Source: Ruegeria sp. HKCCD8929 (GTDB taxonomy: Bacteria; Pseudomonadota; Alphaproteobacteria; Rhodobacterales; Rhodobacteraceae). Taken from it: DNA of 64,000 nucleotides. The position numbers were made by a program, and so were the translations under genes. The stretch is from the NCBI RefSeq assembly GCF_013031405.1, contig NZ_WPZY01000002.1:1-64000 (forward strand), written 5' to 3'. The notes below the pieces were generated by a model, which searched no databases, had not been told where the DNA came from, and saw nothing but the letters and a program-made list of their open reading frames with translations. Numbering within the stretch: the stretch's first letter is position 1; each line of letters begins with the position of its first letter. Of the stretch, positions 34,093-42,094 are shown in pieces.

Positions 34093-34140
34093 CCCGGCGG
34101 GTACCGCCGGGCAGCGCCCGACCCGCCCCCATGGGGCGGG
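34093..34140 (+). repeat. Two tandem GC-rich hairpins between fdsB and fdsA
   Basis: CCCGGCGG (34093-34100) pairs with CCGCCGGG (34104-34111) around GTA; CCCGCCCC (34122-34129) pairs with GGGGCGGG (34133-34140) around a 3-nt loop. Both are perfect 8-bp stems in the 138-bp gap. They may protect or process the mRNA, or act as a weak terminator to set subunit ratios. No T-run follows. Confidence 0.65.
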
Positions 34141-34205
34141 CGCTTCTCGCCCACCCCTCGGGCCGGGCGCCGCCCTCATTTTCACGTTCGCCACGGAGGT
34201 GCGCC

Positions 34206-36986
34206 ATGCTTGACGCAAGCCCAACCAAGACCGTCACCTTCAACCTGAACGGCGATGACGTCACCGTGCCCGAGGGCACCACGATCTGGGACGCGGCCAA
34301 TGGCCGGGGTCTGGTGATCCCGCATCTGTGCCACAAGCCTGCGCCAGGCTATACACCCGACGGCAACTGCCGGGCCTGTATGGTCGAGGTGGAAGGCGAA
34401 CGCACGCTGGTCGCCTCGTGCATCCGCCCGGCGGCAGACGGGATGGTGGTCAAGACCGACACCGACCGCGCCGAGAAGTCGCGCGCGATGGTGATGGAAC
34501 TGCTGGTGGCGGATCAGCCCGAGCAGCCGCATGACGTGTCCAGCCATTTCTGGGACATGGCCGGGATGAACAACGTCTCGGAGAGCCGGTTTCCGGCGAA
34601 GGAGCCCGAGAAGATCCCGCTGTTGGATGACAGCCACGTTGCGATGCGCGTCAATCTGGATGCCTGCATCAATTGCAACCTCTGCGTCCGCGCCTGCCGC
34701 GACGTGCAGGTCAATGATGTGATCGGCATGGCCGGTCGCGGGCATACCGCTCAGGTGGTGTTCGATCAGAACGACCCGATGGGGGCCTCGACCTGTGTGG
34801 CCTGCGGCGAATGTGTTCAGGCCTGTCCGACGGGTGCTCTGATGCCCGCCACCGTGCTGGACGATCAGCAGCTTGGCGACAGCAAGGACTACGATACCGA
34901 GACCGAAAGCGTCTGCCCGTTCTGCGGCGTGGGCTGCAAGGTCTCGCTGAAGGTCAAGGACGGCAAGGTCAAGTATGTCGAGGGCATCAATGGCCCCGCC
35001 AACGAAGGCCGTCTGTGTGTCAAAGGCCGCTTCGGGTTCGATTACATCCACCACCCACACCGCCTGACCAAGCCGCTGATCCGGCGTGAGGATGCGCCTG
35101 AGAAGGGGCTGAACGTCGATCCGGGCAACCTCTCGACCCATTTCCGCGAAGCGACCTGGGAAGAGGCGATGGATCTGGCGGCCACCAGGCTGATGGCCTT
35201 GCGCGACGAAGATCCGCGCAGCGTTGCGGGCTTTGGCTCGGCCAAGTGCACCAACGAAGAGGCGTACCTGTTCCAGAAATTCATCCGGCAGGGTTTCAAG
35301 CACAACAATGTCGATCACTGCACCCGCCTGTGCCATGCGTCGTCTGTGGCGGCATTGATCGAGAATGTGGGTTCGGGCGCTGTGACCGCGACCTTCAACG
35401 AGATTGAAAACGCGGATGTGGCGATCATCATCGGGGCTAACCCGATCGAGAACCACCCGGTTGCGGCCACCTTCTTCAAGCAGTTCACCAAGCGCGGCGG
35501 CAAGCTGATCGTGATGGACCCGCGCGGCGTCGGCATGCGCAAATTCGCGACCGAGATGCTGCAGTTCCGCCCGGGTGCCGATGTCTCGATGCTGAACGCG
35601 ATCATGAACGTGATCGTCGAGGAAGAGCTGTATGACAGCCAGTACATCCACCGCTGGACCGAGAACTGGGAGGCCGAGAAAGAGCATCTGCGCGCCTTCA
35701 CGCCCGAGAAAATGTCCGAGATTTGCGGCATCGAACCGGATCAGCTGCGCCGCGTGGCCCGCATCTTTGCGAATGCCGAGGCCGGTCTGATCTTCTGGGG
35801 CATGGGCGTGTCGCAGCATATCCATGGCACGGATAACTCGCGCTGCCTGATCAGCCTTGCGCTTATGACCGGCAATGTCGGCAAACCGGGTGCGGGTCTG
35901 CACCCGCTGCGGGGGCAGAACAACGTGCAGGGCGCGTCCGATGCGGGCCTGATCCCGATGTTCCTGCCGGATTACAAGTCGGTCACCGATGACGGTATTC
36001 GCGCACAGTTCACCGGTGTCTGGGGTTCCGAGGATTTCTCGAACGAGAAAGGCCTGACCGTCACCGAGATCATCGACCAGATTTATGCCCGCAATATCAA
36101 GGGCATGTATATTCTGGGCGAAAACCCGGCGATGTCCGATCCGGATGTGAACCATGCGCGTGAGGCGCTGGCCAAGCTGGACCTGATGATCGTTCAGGAC
36201 ATCTTCCTGACCGAGACGGCGAACTATGCCGACATCATCCTGCCGGCCTCGGCGCTCTATGAAAAGAACGGCACCGTGTCGAACACCAACCGTCAGGTGC
36301 AGCGGGTGCGGCCCGCGGTGTCGCCTCCGGGTGAGGCGCGCGAGGATTGGGCGATCACGGTCGAGCTGGCGCAGCGGATCGGGCTGAACTGGGCGTACAC
36401 GGATGTCTCCCAGGTCTTTGCCGAGATGAAGCTGACGATGGAATCGCTCGACAACATCACCTGGGAGCGGCTGGAAACCGAGACCATCACCTATCCGTCG
36501 CTGAGCGAGACCGATCCCGGTCAGGCAATCGTGTTCGGGGACGGGTTCCCGCGTGCCGGGGGCCGGGCGAAGTTCACGCCGGCCAGCGTGATCCCGCCGG
36601 ATGAGGCGCCGGACGACGAATATCCGATGATCGCCACCACGGGCCGTCAGCTGGAGCATTGGCATACCGGGTCGATGACCCGCCGGTCCAACGTTCTGGA
36701 TGCCGTCGAGCCGGAAGCGAACTGTTCGATGAACCCCCGGACGCTCAAGCTGATGGGGATCGAGCCGGGCGACATGGTGCGTCTGACCACGCGGCGGGGC
36801 TCGATCGAGATCATGGCCCGGGCCGACCGGGCGATTGCCGAGAATATGGTGTTTATACCGTTTGCCTATGTCGAGGCGGCGGCAAATATCCTGACCAACC
36901 CGGCCATCGACCCCTATGGCAAGATCCCCGAGTTCAAGTTCTCGGCGATCCGGGTGGAAAAGATCGAAGCCATCGCGGCGGAATAG
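34206..36986 (+). CDS. fdsA: NAD-dependent formate dehydrogenase alpha (molybdenum) subunit
   Basis: The 926-residue catalytic subunit has an N-terminal 2Fe-2S domain (Cys42, 55, 58, 72), then two 4Fe-4S sites (CINCNLCVRACRD and CVACGECVQACPTG), the CPFCGVGC cluster, and the bis-molybdopterin domain. The Mo ligand is a cysteine, not selenocysteine, in VDHCTRLCHASS, with the conserved His next to it. It oxidises formate to CO2 in the cytoplasm. The start is the ATG at 34206 before MLDASPTKTVTFNLNG. No fdsC/fdhD or fdsD follows in this window, which is unusual for fds operons. Confidence 0.95.
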   Translation: MLDASPTKTVTFNLNGDDVTVPEGTTIWDAANGRGLVIPHLCHKPAPGYTPDGNCRACMVEVEGERTLVASCIRPAADGMVVKTDTDRAEKSRAMVMELLVADQPEQPHDVSSHFWDMAGMNNVSESRFPAKEPEKIPLLDDSHVAMRVNLDACINCNLCVRACRDVQVNDVIGMAGRGHTAQVVFDQNDPMGASTCVACGECVQACPTGALMPATVLDDQQLGDSKDYDTETESVCPFCGVGCKVSLKVKDGKVKYVEGINGPANEGRLCVKGRFGFDYIHHPHRLTKPLIRREDAPEKGLNVDPGNLSTHFREATWEEAMDLAATRLMALRDEDPRSVAGFGSAKCTNEEAYLFQKFIRQGFKHNNVDHCTRLCHASSVAALIENVGSGAVTATFNEIENADVAIIIGANPIENHPVAATFFKQFTKRGGKLIVMDPRGVGMRKFATEMLQFRPGADVSMLNAIMNVIVEEELYDSQYIHRWTENWEAEKEHLRAFTPEKMSEICGIEPDQLRRVARIFANAEAGLIFWGMGVSQHIHGTDNSRCLISLALMTGNVGKPGAGLHPLRGQNNVQGASDAGLIPMFLPDYKSVTDDGIRAQFTGVWGSEDFSNEKGLTVTEIIDQIYARNIKGMYILGENPAMSDPDVNHAREALAKLDLMIVQDIFLTETANYADIILPASALYEKNGTVSNTNRQVQRVRPAVSPPGEAREDWAITVELAQRIGLNWAYTDVSQVFAEMKLTMESLDNITWERLETETITYPSLSETDPGQAIVFGDGFPRAGGRAKFTPASVIPPDEAPDDEYPMIATTGRQLEHWHTGSMTRRSNVLDAVEPEANCSMNPRTLKLMGIEPGDMVRLTTRRGSIEIMARADRAIAENMVFIPFAYVEAAANILTNPAIDPYGKIPEFKFSAIRVEKIEAIAAE

Positions 36987-37011
36987 GCGTTCGGGTGATG
37001 AACGTTGTTGA

Positions 37012-37032
37012 GGCGGTCCCAATGGGGCCGCC
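37012..37032 (+). repeat. Stem element copy 1
   Basis: GGCGGTCCCA, one base, TGGGGCCGCC. The arms are complementary except for one T-G pair. A second copy lies at 37392-37412, with identical flanking TTGA before it, 360 bp further on. Confidence 0.65.
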
Positions 37033-37167
37033 CTTGAGCGTTGACAGTCACTCGGCTCGTGGGACCCGGCCGCAAAATCTGGGAAGCTATTCCAAACCAC
37101 CATCTCCCTTCTGTTTGGCACGGGCGTCAGCCTAGGCCGCGCCCGCCGGGGCTCCGCCCGTTCGTCA

Positions 37168-37196
37168 CCGGCATCCTTCCACTGGAAGGATGCCGG
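37168..37196 (+). terminator. Strong hairpin downstream of fdsA
   Basis: CCGGCATCCTTCC (37168-37180) and GGAAGGATGCCGG (37184-37196) form a perfect 13-bp stem with a 3-nt loop. There is no T-run, so it may be a mRNA-stabilising structure or a palindromic repeat rather than an intrinsic terminator. Confidence 0.55.
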
Positions 37197-37391
37197 CTTC
37201 GCTCCTCACCCCTCCCCCGGGAGGGCGCATTTGTGACGTCGTGTTAATCTCTGCCGAGGTCGCATGTTTTGAGCGGTCCGCTCTGTTCCTGCGTTGTGCA
37301 AGCGCCCACCCAGGGTCGGGCGCGGCCCTTGTCACATCTATTCGACCGGCGCGTGGAACCTTCGGTTTCGTGAGGCTTGCCACCGGTTTGA

Positions 37392-37412
37392 GGCGGTCCC
37401 ACTGGGGTCGCC
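37392..37412 (+). repeat. Stem element copy 2
   Basis: GGCGGTCCCA, one base, TGGGGTCGCC, matching the copy at 37012-37032 with two changes. It is followed by TATTTCTTTA, so this copy could work as a terminator in the plus direction. Confidence 0.6.
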
Positions 37413-37481
37413 TATTTCTTTAGTGCCTCTGGACACCGGAGAAGAGACGGGCAAGCTGAAGGTGAACGACAGGAGGGAGCG

Positions 37482-37994
37482 ATGACTCAGACCCCGGCCG
37501 GCGGCCATGACGGCCCTTATCCGGCACCCGTGGTGGTGCCCGGTTTCGACGTGAGGCCGGAGTGGATCGACTATAACGGCCATATGAATGTGGGCTATTA
37601 CGGTGTCGCTTTCGATATGGCGTTCGAGGTGATGCTGACCGACCATCTGGGCATGGGCGGGGACATGGTCACGCATTCCGGTCAGGGGCCGTACATCCTG
37701 CAGTCGCACCTGCAGTTCCTGCGCGAGGTGCGGCAGGGCGAGCGGTTCAATTACCATATCCGGCTGCTCGATCACGATCACAAGCGCGGGCATTACTTTG
37801 CGCAGATGTTTGCGGAGGCGGACGGTGCGCTCTGTGCCACGCAGGAGGGGCTGTTCATGAATGTCAGCCACGACACCGGACGCTCGGCCCCGTATCCGGA
37901 CTGGGCCGTGGCGCGGCTGGCGCGGATGCTGAGGGACCACAACGGGCTGGAGCCCGCGCCCCAGATCGGCCGCCCCATCGGCATCCGCCGCTAG
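37482..37994 (+). CDS. Thioesterase family protein (4HBT hotdog fold)
   Basis: The 170-residue hotdog thioesterase has the segment PEWIDYNGHMNVGYYGVAFD, in which the Asp-Tyr-Asn-Gly-His-Met pattern is the acyl-CoA thioesterase signature with the catalytic acid, and later FLREVRQGERFNYHIRLLDH. Similar proteins sit with carnitine or acyl-CoA catabolic genes. A strong AGGAGGGAG site precedes the ATG. It stands alone between fdsA and the convergent tamB gene, so the acyl group is unknown. Confidence 0.83.
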   Translation: MTQTPAGGHDGPYPAPVVVPGFDVRPEWIDYNGHMNVGYYGVAFDMAFEVMLTDHLGMGGDMVTHSGQGPYILQSHLQFLREVRQGERFNYHIRLLDHDHKRGHYFAQMFAEADGALCATQEGLFMNVSHDTGRSAPYPDWAVARLARMLRDHNGLEPAPQIGRPIGIRR

Positions 37995-38008
37995 CAACCC
38001 GTGGCCTG

Positions 38009-41000
38009 TCAGTAATCCCGTTCGAAGAAGATGCCCAGACCCGTGCTGCCGGTTCCGTCCACGGTGCCTTTGAGAGTGAAATTGTCGGTCACGTCCAGGT
38101 TCAGGTTCACCTCGGTATCGCCCTGGGTGTTGACGGTGAAATCGGTGTAGAGGTTCTCGCCCAGATAGGCCCCGGCGCCGAGCCGGCCCGCGCCGCCGGA
38201 ATCCGCGCCGACGTCAATGGTGTCGGCGCCGGTGGAGTCGCGCAGGCCCTTGGTCGAATCCCCGCCCACACCGCTGAGCTGTGCCAGTGACGCGGCCATC
38301 TGGGCGATGACGAAGGGCGAAAGCTCGGTGAACTGATTGCCGAAGAGCAGGAGGGCGAGTGCCTCTTCCGACGGGCGTTCGGGGTCGGAGGTTACCTTGA
38401 CCTCGGGGCCGTCAAGAGGCCCTTCGATGGAGATGGTGGCGGTACCTTCCGAGGTGCTGTTGGTCGAGGCGAAATCGACATAGGGCGTCAGGTCGCCCTG
38501 TAGCGTGACGGTGCCGCGGGTCAGGTCCAGCCTGCGGCCCAGAATGTTAAAAACGCCCCGGATCAGCTCGATCTGGCCCGAGGGCACGACTGCGGCGGTG
38601 GTGCCGCGGATGCGGATGTTTCCGCCCAGTTCGGCATTCAGGCCGCGCCCGCGCACGAAGACCTGCTGCGGCGCCAGCAGCGAGATATCCAGCGCGATCC
38701 GCGATTGTTTGCCATTGCCGTCGCCGGTGTCGACCAGCTTGGCCCGCTCACGCGTGACATAGACCGGGCGCGGCTCGCCCACATGGCGGATTGGCGGGAT
38801 CGGGGCGGCGCCGACCGCGCCGGTGGCGGCGGCGAGGTTGATATTGGTTTCGCCGAAGCGGATCTGCCCGGCCAGCGTGCTGTTGCCCGCCAGCGGGCCG
38901 GACATCACGATCTGGCCGTTGAGCGAGGTTTCGTAGAGGATCTGGTCGGTCAGGATCAGCTCGTTCAGCGTGGTGGTGATCCGGCCGTTGAAGGGCGGCG
39001 TCAGATCGAACGGACCGGCGACCGTGAACCCGCCCCCCGCGCGCAGCCCGCCGTTCAGCGCGATAGTGGCCCGGCCGTTTGCCAGTGTGACTGTGCCGCC
39101 GATCCCCTCGATGGTCTGTCCCGCGCCGGGGATGGCCATCGCCGTTCCCGAGGTCGTGATCGTGCCGCTGACCGCGTCCAGACCGGGCGCCCCCCGCAGG
39201 GCGAGATCGAAGCGGGCGGTGCCGCCGATCTTGTTGGGCGAGATGTATTTGTTCGCCACCCCGAGGTTGATCGTGCCCCTTGCCGCCAAGTCGGCCTCAC
39301 CCGCGCCCTCGTCGAAGGTGCCGCCGACGTTGGCGTCGATCTCGGCAGGGCCCCTGGCGCTGGTGTCGATGGTCCAGATGCCGTCATTTCGCTTGGCGTT
39401 GCCGCTGGCGGTGACGGTGCCGGGGAAGTCGGGCACGAAGCGTTCCAGCCGGTCCATCCGTGCGTCGAAATCTAGATCGGCGGTGCCGTCGGTGTTCACA
39501 TGTCCCACCAGATTGGCGTAGGAGCTGTCGGGGCCTTTCAGGCGCAGATCGCCCTCGTACCCGGAGCCGGTGGGGGACACGTTTCCATCGAGTTGCAGCG
39601 GCCCCGACAGGCTGGGCGAGATGCGCGACAGTTCATCCAGCGCGGCAGAGAAGTTCAGTGCGCCCTCCTGTTGGCTCAGCAACCCGCGTGCTTGTGCGGT
39701 GAGCGCGGTGCCGTTCAGGGCGAAATTGCGGACATTCAGCCCGCTTTGATCGTTGGCGGCATCGAGTTTGAGTGTCGTGCGGCCTTCGATCAGGCGGTCG
39801 ACCTGGGCGAGACCGGCTTGCAGGTCGGTGGCATCCATGTTCAGGCGCAGGTCGAAGTTCCGCCCCTCGACCGCGCCGCGCCCGTCCGCATTGGCGCTGA
39901 CCGTGCCACCCAGCTCGCGCCCTGCCAGTGCGGAGAACAGCGACAGGTCGGGGGCGTCGATCTTGGCCCGGCCCTCGACCGAGGGGGAGCCCTCGGGGTC
40001 GGTCACGGTTGCGGCCACATCGGCCTTGAGCGCGGTGCCGTTGAGGATGGCCTTGCGCAGGATGATCTGTGTGGGCGTCCGGGCGGCGTCGAGCGAGATG
40101 GAGGTGCGGCCCGAGATCAGCGGATCGATCTCGGCCATTCCGGTTTTCAGGTCGCGTCCGGTGATTTCGGCCCGGGCGTCGAATTCCAGTGTTTCGACGG
40201 CGCCCTTGCCCTCGACCGAGGCCTGAAGGGTGCCGCCCAGATCCTGTCCGGCCAGTGCCGAGAAAACCGCCAGATCCGGCGCGTCGACCTTGGCGTTGCC
40301 GTCCAGCGTCAGGACGCCGCCGGGGCTGGACGCCTTGGCCGAGGCCTCGGCCTTGAGGGCGGTGCCGTCGAGCGTGGCCTTGCGGATGGTCAGGCCCTCT
40401 TCGTCGCGCACCGCATCCAGAAAAATCGTGGTTTCGCCGGTGATCAGCGGGTCGATATCGGCGCGCCCGGTGGCCAGATCGCGGCCTTCGACCGAGAGCT
40501 GGCCGTCGAAGCTGCCGCCCAGTGGCGCGCCGCTGCCGGTCAGTTCCGCCGACACGGCCCCGGCCAGATCCATCTGCGCCAGGCTGGAAAAGCGGGACAG
40601 GTCCGAGGCCAGCAGCGCCACGGTGCCATCCATGTCGAAGCCGCTGTTCAGCCCGTCGATCACAGCATCGGCGCTGACCGTGTAGTCCGAGCCCACCAGT
40701 TCGAACCCGGAGAGCTCCAGCGCGTTGTCCTGGCGCAGGCCGAACAGCCCGTCGAGCGTGATGCGGCGACCAACGGCCTGGTTCAGGGCCGGGTCGGCAA
40801 AGACGAGCCCGTCGAGCACCGATTGCAGGTCGCCGTCAAGCTGGAGAGCCGTGCCCTGTTCCAGCACCCCCTGCGCGGTCAGCCGGGCCCGGTCCAGTTG
40901 CAGGTTCGGCGTTTCAAGCCCGTCGGCGGTCAGGCTCAGGTCCCAGATATTGCCGTTTGTCTGGTCGAAGAGCGCCGATACCTGTGCCGCCGCCAGTGTC

Positions 41001-42094
41001 GTGTTTCCGTCACCCGCGGGCAGCACCACCCGCTTGCCGTCCGGCGGCAGGATACGGCCCTGCAGCGCGGCCTTTTCCAGATCGCCACCGGCGGCCAGCG
41101 CCAGTTCGCCTTTCATCCGCAGGGCGTTCGAGGTGACCTCGAACGCGGAAACCTCCAGCCGGCCGTCCGGGTCGCTGCGCCCGTCGAGATAGAGCCGGGT
41201 GCGGACGCCGAAGAAGGGGGCGAATTCCTGCGTCAGGAAGGGGGTGACATCGCCGCCCAGGTCGGCGGTGAAGGCGATGCCCTTGGCGGCGGTTTCGCTG
41301 TCGGGGATTTCGGCCTCGCGCAGGCGGACCTGACCGGTGACCCGCTCGGTATCCTCGCTGATCAGCGAGATGTCGGCGGTGAAATCGGTGATCGGCCCGG
41401 ATCCCTTGGCCGACAGCAGCAACGGCGGCTGGCCCGGCAGTTTCAGCGCGGTCGAGATCAGGCCACCCGAATCCTCGGCCACTTGCAGGTCGAGCCCGAT
41501 CTGGCTGCCTTCGTTCTGGAACTGGGCCTTGAGCGTGATCGCGTCGCCGGGGCGGTCCAGACGGGTGACGCCCAGATCGGTGTCCAGCGCGCCATCGGCC
41601 AGCGACAGGGCGCCGTTGACCTCCAGTTCGGCGGCCAGGCCGATCAGCGGCTCGCCGAGCGCCAGCCTGTCCACACGGATCTCGCCCAGTTCGACCGCCA
41701 CCGGCAATTCGGGCAGTTGGAACGGCTGTGCCTCGGGCGTCGGCAGCGGCTCGTCGGTCGTGGTCACCCCGGGGGGACGGTCGATCAGGATTTCCTCGGC
41801 CGTCAGCGCGTTGACCGAGAACCGACCGCGCAGCAGGCCGAGACGGTTCCAGTCCAGCTCTGCGTTGTTGATGGTCAGCCAGATGCCCTCGTCATCGGCC
41901 ACTGTGATCTGCTCGATGGTGGCCTGCGAGCTGAGCGCACCGGACAGCCCGCGCACCTTTATGTTGCGGTTGTCGCCCGACAGGTTGCTTTCGAGGAAAT
42001 CGACCAGCAGGCCGCCGCTGTCCTGCGCTTGCACGCCTGCCGGAAAGGCTCCGGTCATGGCGACCATCATCAGGGGGAGAGCCGCGCGCCGCAT
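38009..42094 (-). CDS. tamB: Translocation and assembly module protein TamB
   Basis: The 1361-residue protein has an N-terminal signal/anchor (residues 1-23), a very long stretch of repeating beta-strand segments, and the conserved C-terminal TamB domain (last 330 or so residues, with RIRGTTAAVVPSGQIELIRG, LTRGTVTLQGDLTPYVDFAS and a final FFERDY). TamB spans the periplasm and, with TamA, helps insert outer-membrane proteins and move phospholipids. Its ATG overlaps the tamA stop by one base (TGATG). The central part shows at least three near-repeated blocks of about 90 residues (phrases like ALAGRELGGTVSANADGRGA). Confidence 0.93.
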   Translation of the reverse strand: MRRAALPLMMVAMTGAFPAGVQAQDSGGLLVDFLESNLSGDNRNIKVRGLSGALSSQATIEQITVADDEGIWLTINNAELDWNRLGLLRGRFSVNALTAEEILIDRPPGVTTTDEPLPTPEAQPFQLPELPVAVELGEIRVDRLALGEPLIGLAAELEVNGALSLADGALDTDLGVTRLDRPGDAITLKAQFQNEGSQIGLDLQVAEDSGGLISTALKLPGQPPLLLSAKGSGPITDFTADISLISEDTERVTGQVRLREAEIPDSETAAKGIAFTADLGGDVTPFLTQEFAPFFGVRTRLYLDGRSDPDGRLEVSAFEVTSNALRMKGELALAAGGDLEKAALQGRILPPDGKRVVLPAGDGNTTLAAAQVSALFDQTNGNIWDLSLTADGLETPNLQLDRARLTAQGVLEQGTALQLDGDLQSVLDGLVFADPALNQAVGRRITLDGLFGLRQDNALELSGFELVGSDYTVSADAVIDGLNSGFDMDGTVALLASDLSRFSSLAQMDLAGAVSAELTGSGAPLGGSFDGQLSVEGRDLATGRADIDPLITGETTIFLDAVRDEEGLTIRKATLDGTALKAEASAKASSPGGVLTLDGNAKVDAPDLAVFSALAGQDLGGTLQASVEGKGAVETLEFDARAEITGRDLKTGMAEIDPLISGRTSISLDAARTPTQIILRKAILNGTALKADVAATVTDPEGSPSVEGRAKIDAPDLSLFSALAGRELGGTVSANADGRGAVEGRNFDLRLNMDATDLQAGLAQVDRLIEGRTTLKLDAANDQSGLNVRNFALNGTALTAQARGLLSQQEGALNFSAALDELSRISPSLSGPLQLDGNVSPTGSGYEGDLRLKGPDSSYANLVGHVNTDGTADLDFDARMDRLERFVPDFPGTVTASGNAKRNDGIWTIDTSARGPAEIDANVGGTFDEGAGEADLAARGTINLGVANKYISPNKIGGTARFDLALRGAPGLDAVSGTITTSGTAMAIPGAGQTIEGIGGTVTLANGRATIALNGGLRAGGGFTVAGPFDLTPPFNGRITTTLNELILTDQILYETSLNGQIVMSGPLAGNSTLAGQIRFGETNINLAAATGAVGAAPIPPIRHVGEPRPVYVTRERAKLVDTGDGNGKQSRIALDISLLAPQQVFVRGRGLNAELGGNIRIRGTTAAVVPSGQIELIRGVFNILGRRLDLTRGTVTLQGDLTPYVDFASTNSTSEGTATISIEGPLDGPEVKVTSDPERPSEEALALLLFGNQFTELSPFVIAQMAASLAQLSGVGGDSTKGLRDSTGADTIDVGADSGGAGRLGAGAYLGENLYTDFTVNTQGDTEVNLNLDVTDNFTLKGTVDGTGSTGLGIFFERDY

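Larger units (their letters stand above)
36987..37481. other. Gene-free stretch with hairpins and a repeated stem element (495 bp)
   Basis: No gene is visible. The stretch holds two copies of a 21-bp stem element (37012-37032 and 37392-37412) and a perfect 13-bp hairpin (37168-37196), all GC-rich. It probably ends fdsA transcription and carries the promoter of the thioesterase gene. Confidence 0.6.

Noticed and set aside
34182-37121. A 979-codon open frame antisense to fdsA.
   Set aside because: It is a codon-bias shadow of a GC-rich gene: no domain, His/Arg/Gln-rich composition, and fdsA on the other strand has all cofactor motifs.
36987-37481. A possible small RNA or riboswitch in the fdsA-thioesterase gap.
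   Set aside because: Only simple stems are visible; no known riboswitch core or promoter-terminator pair for an RNA could be assigned.
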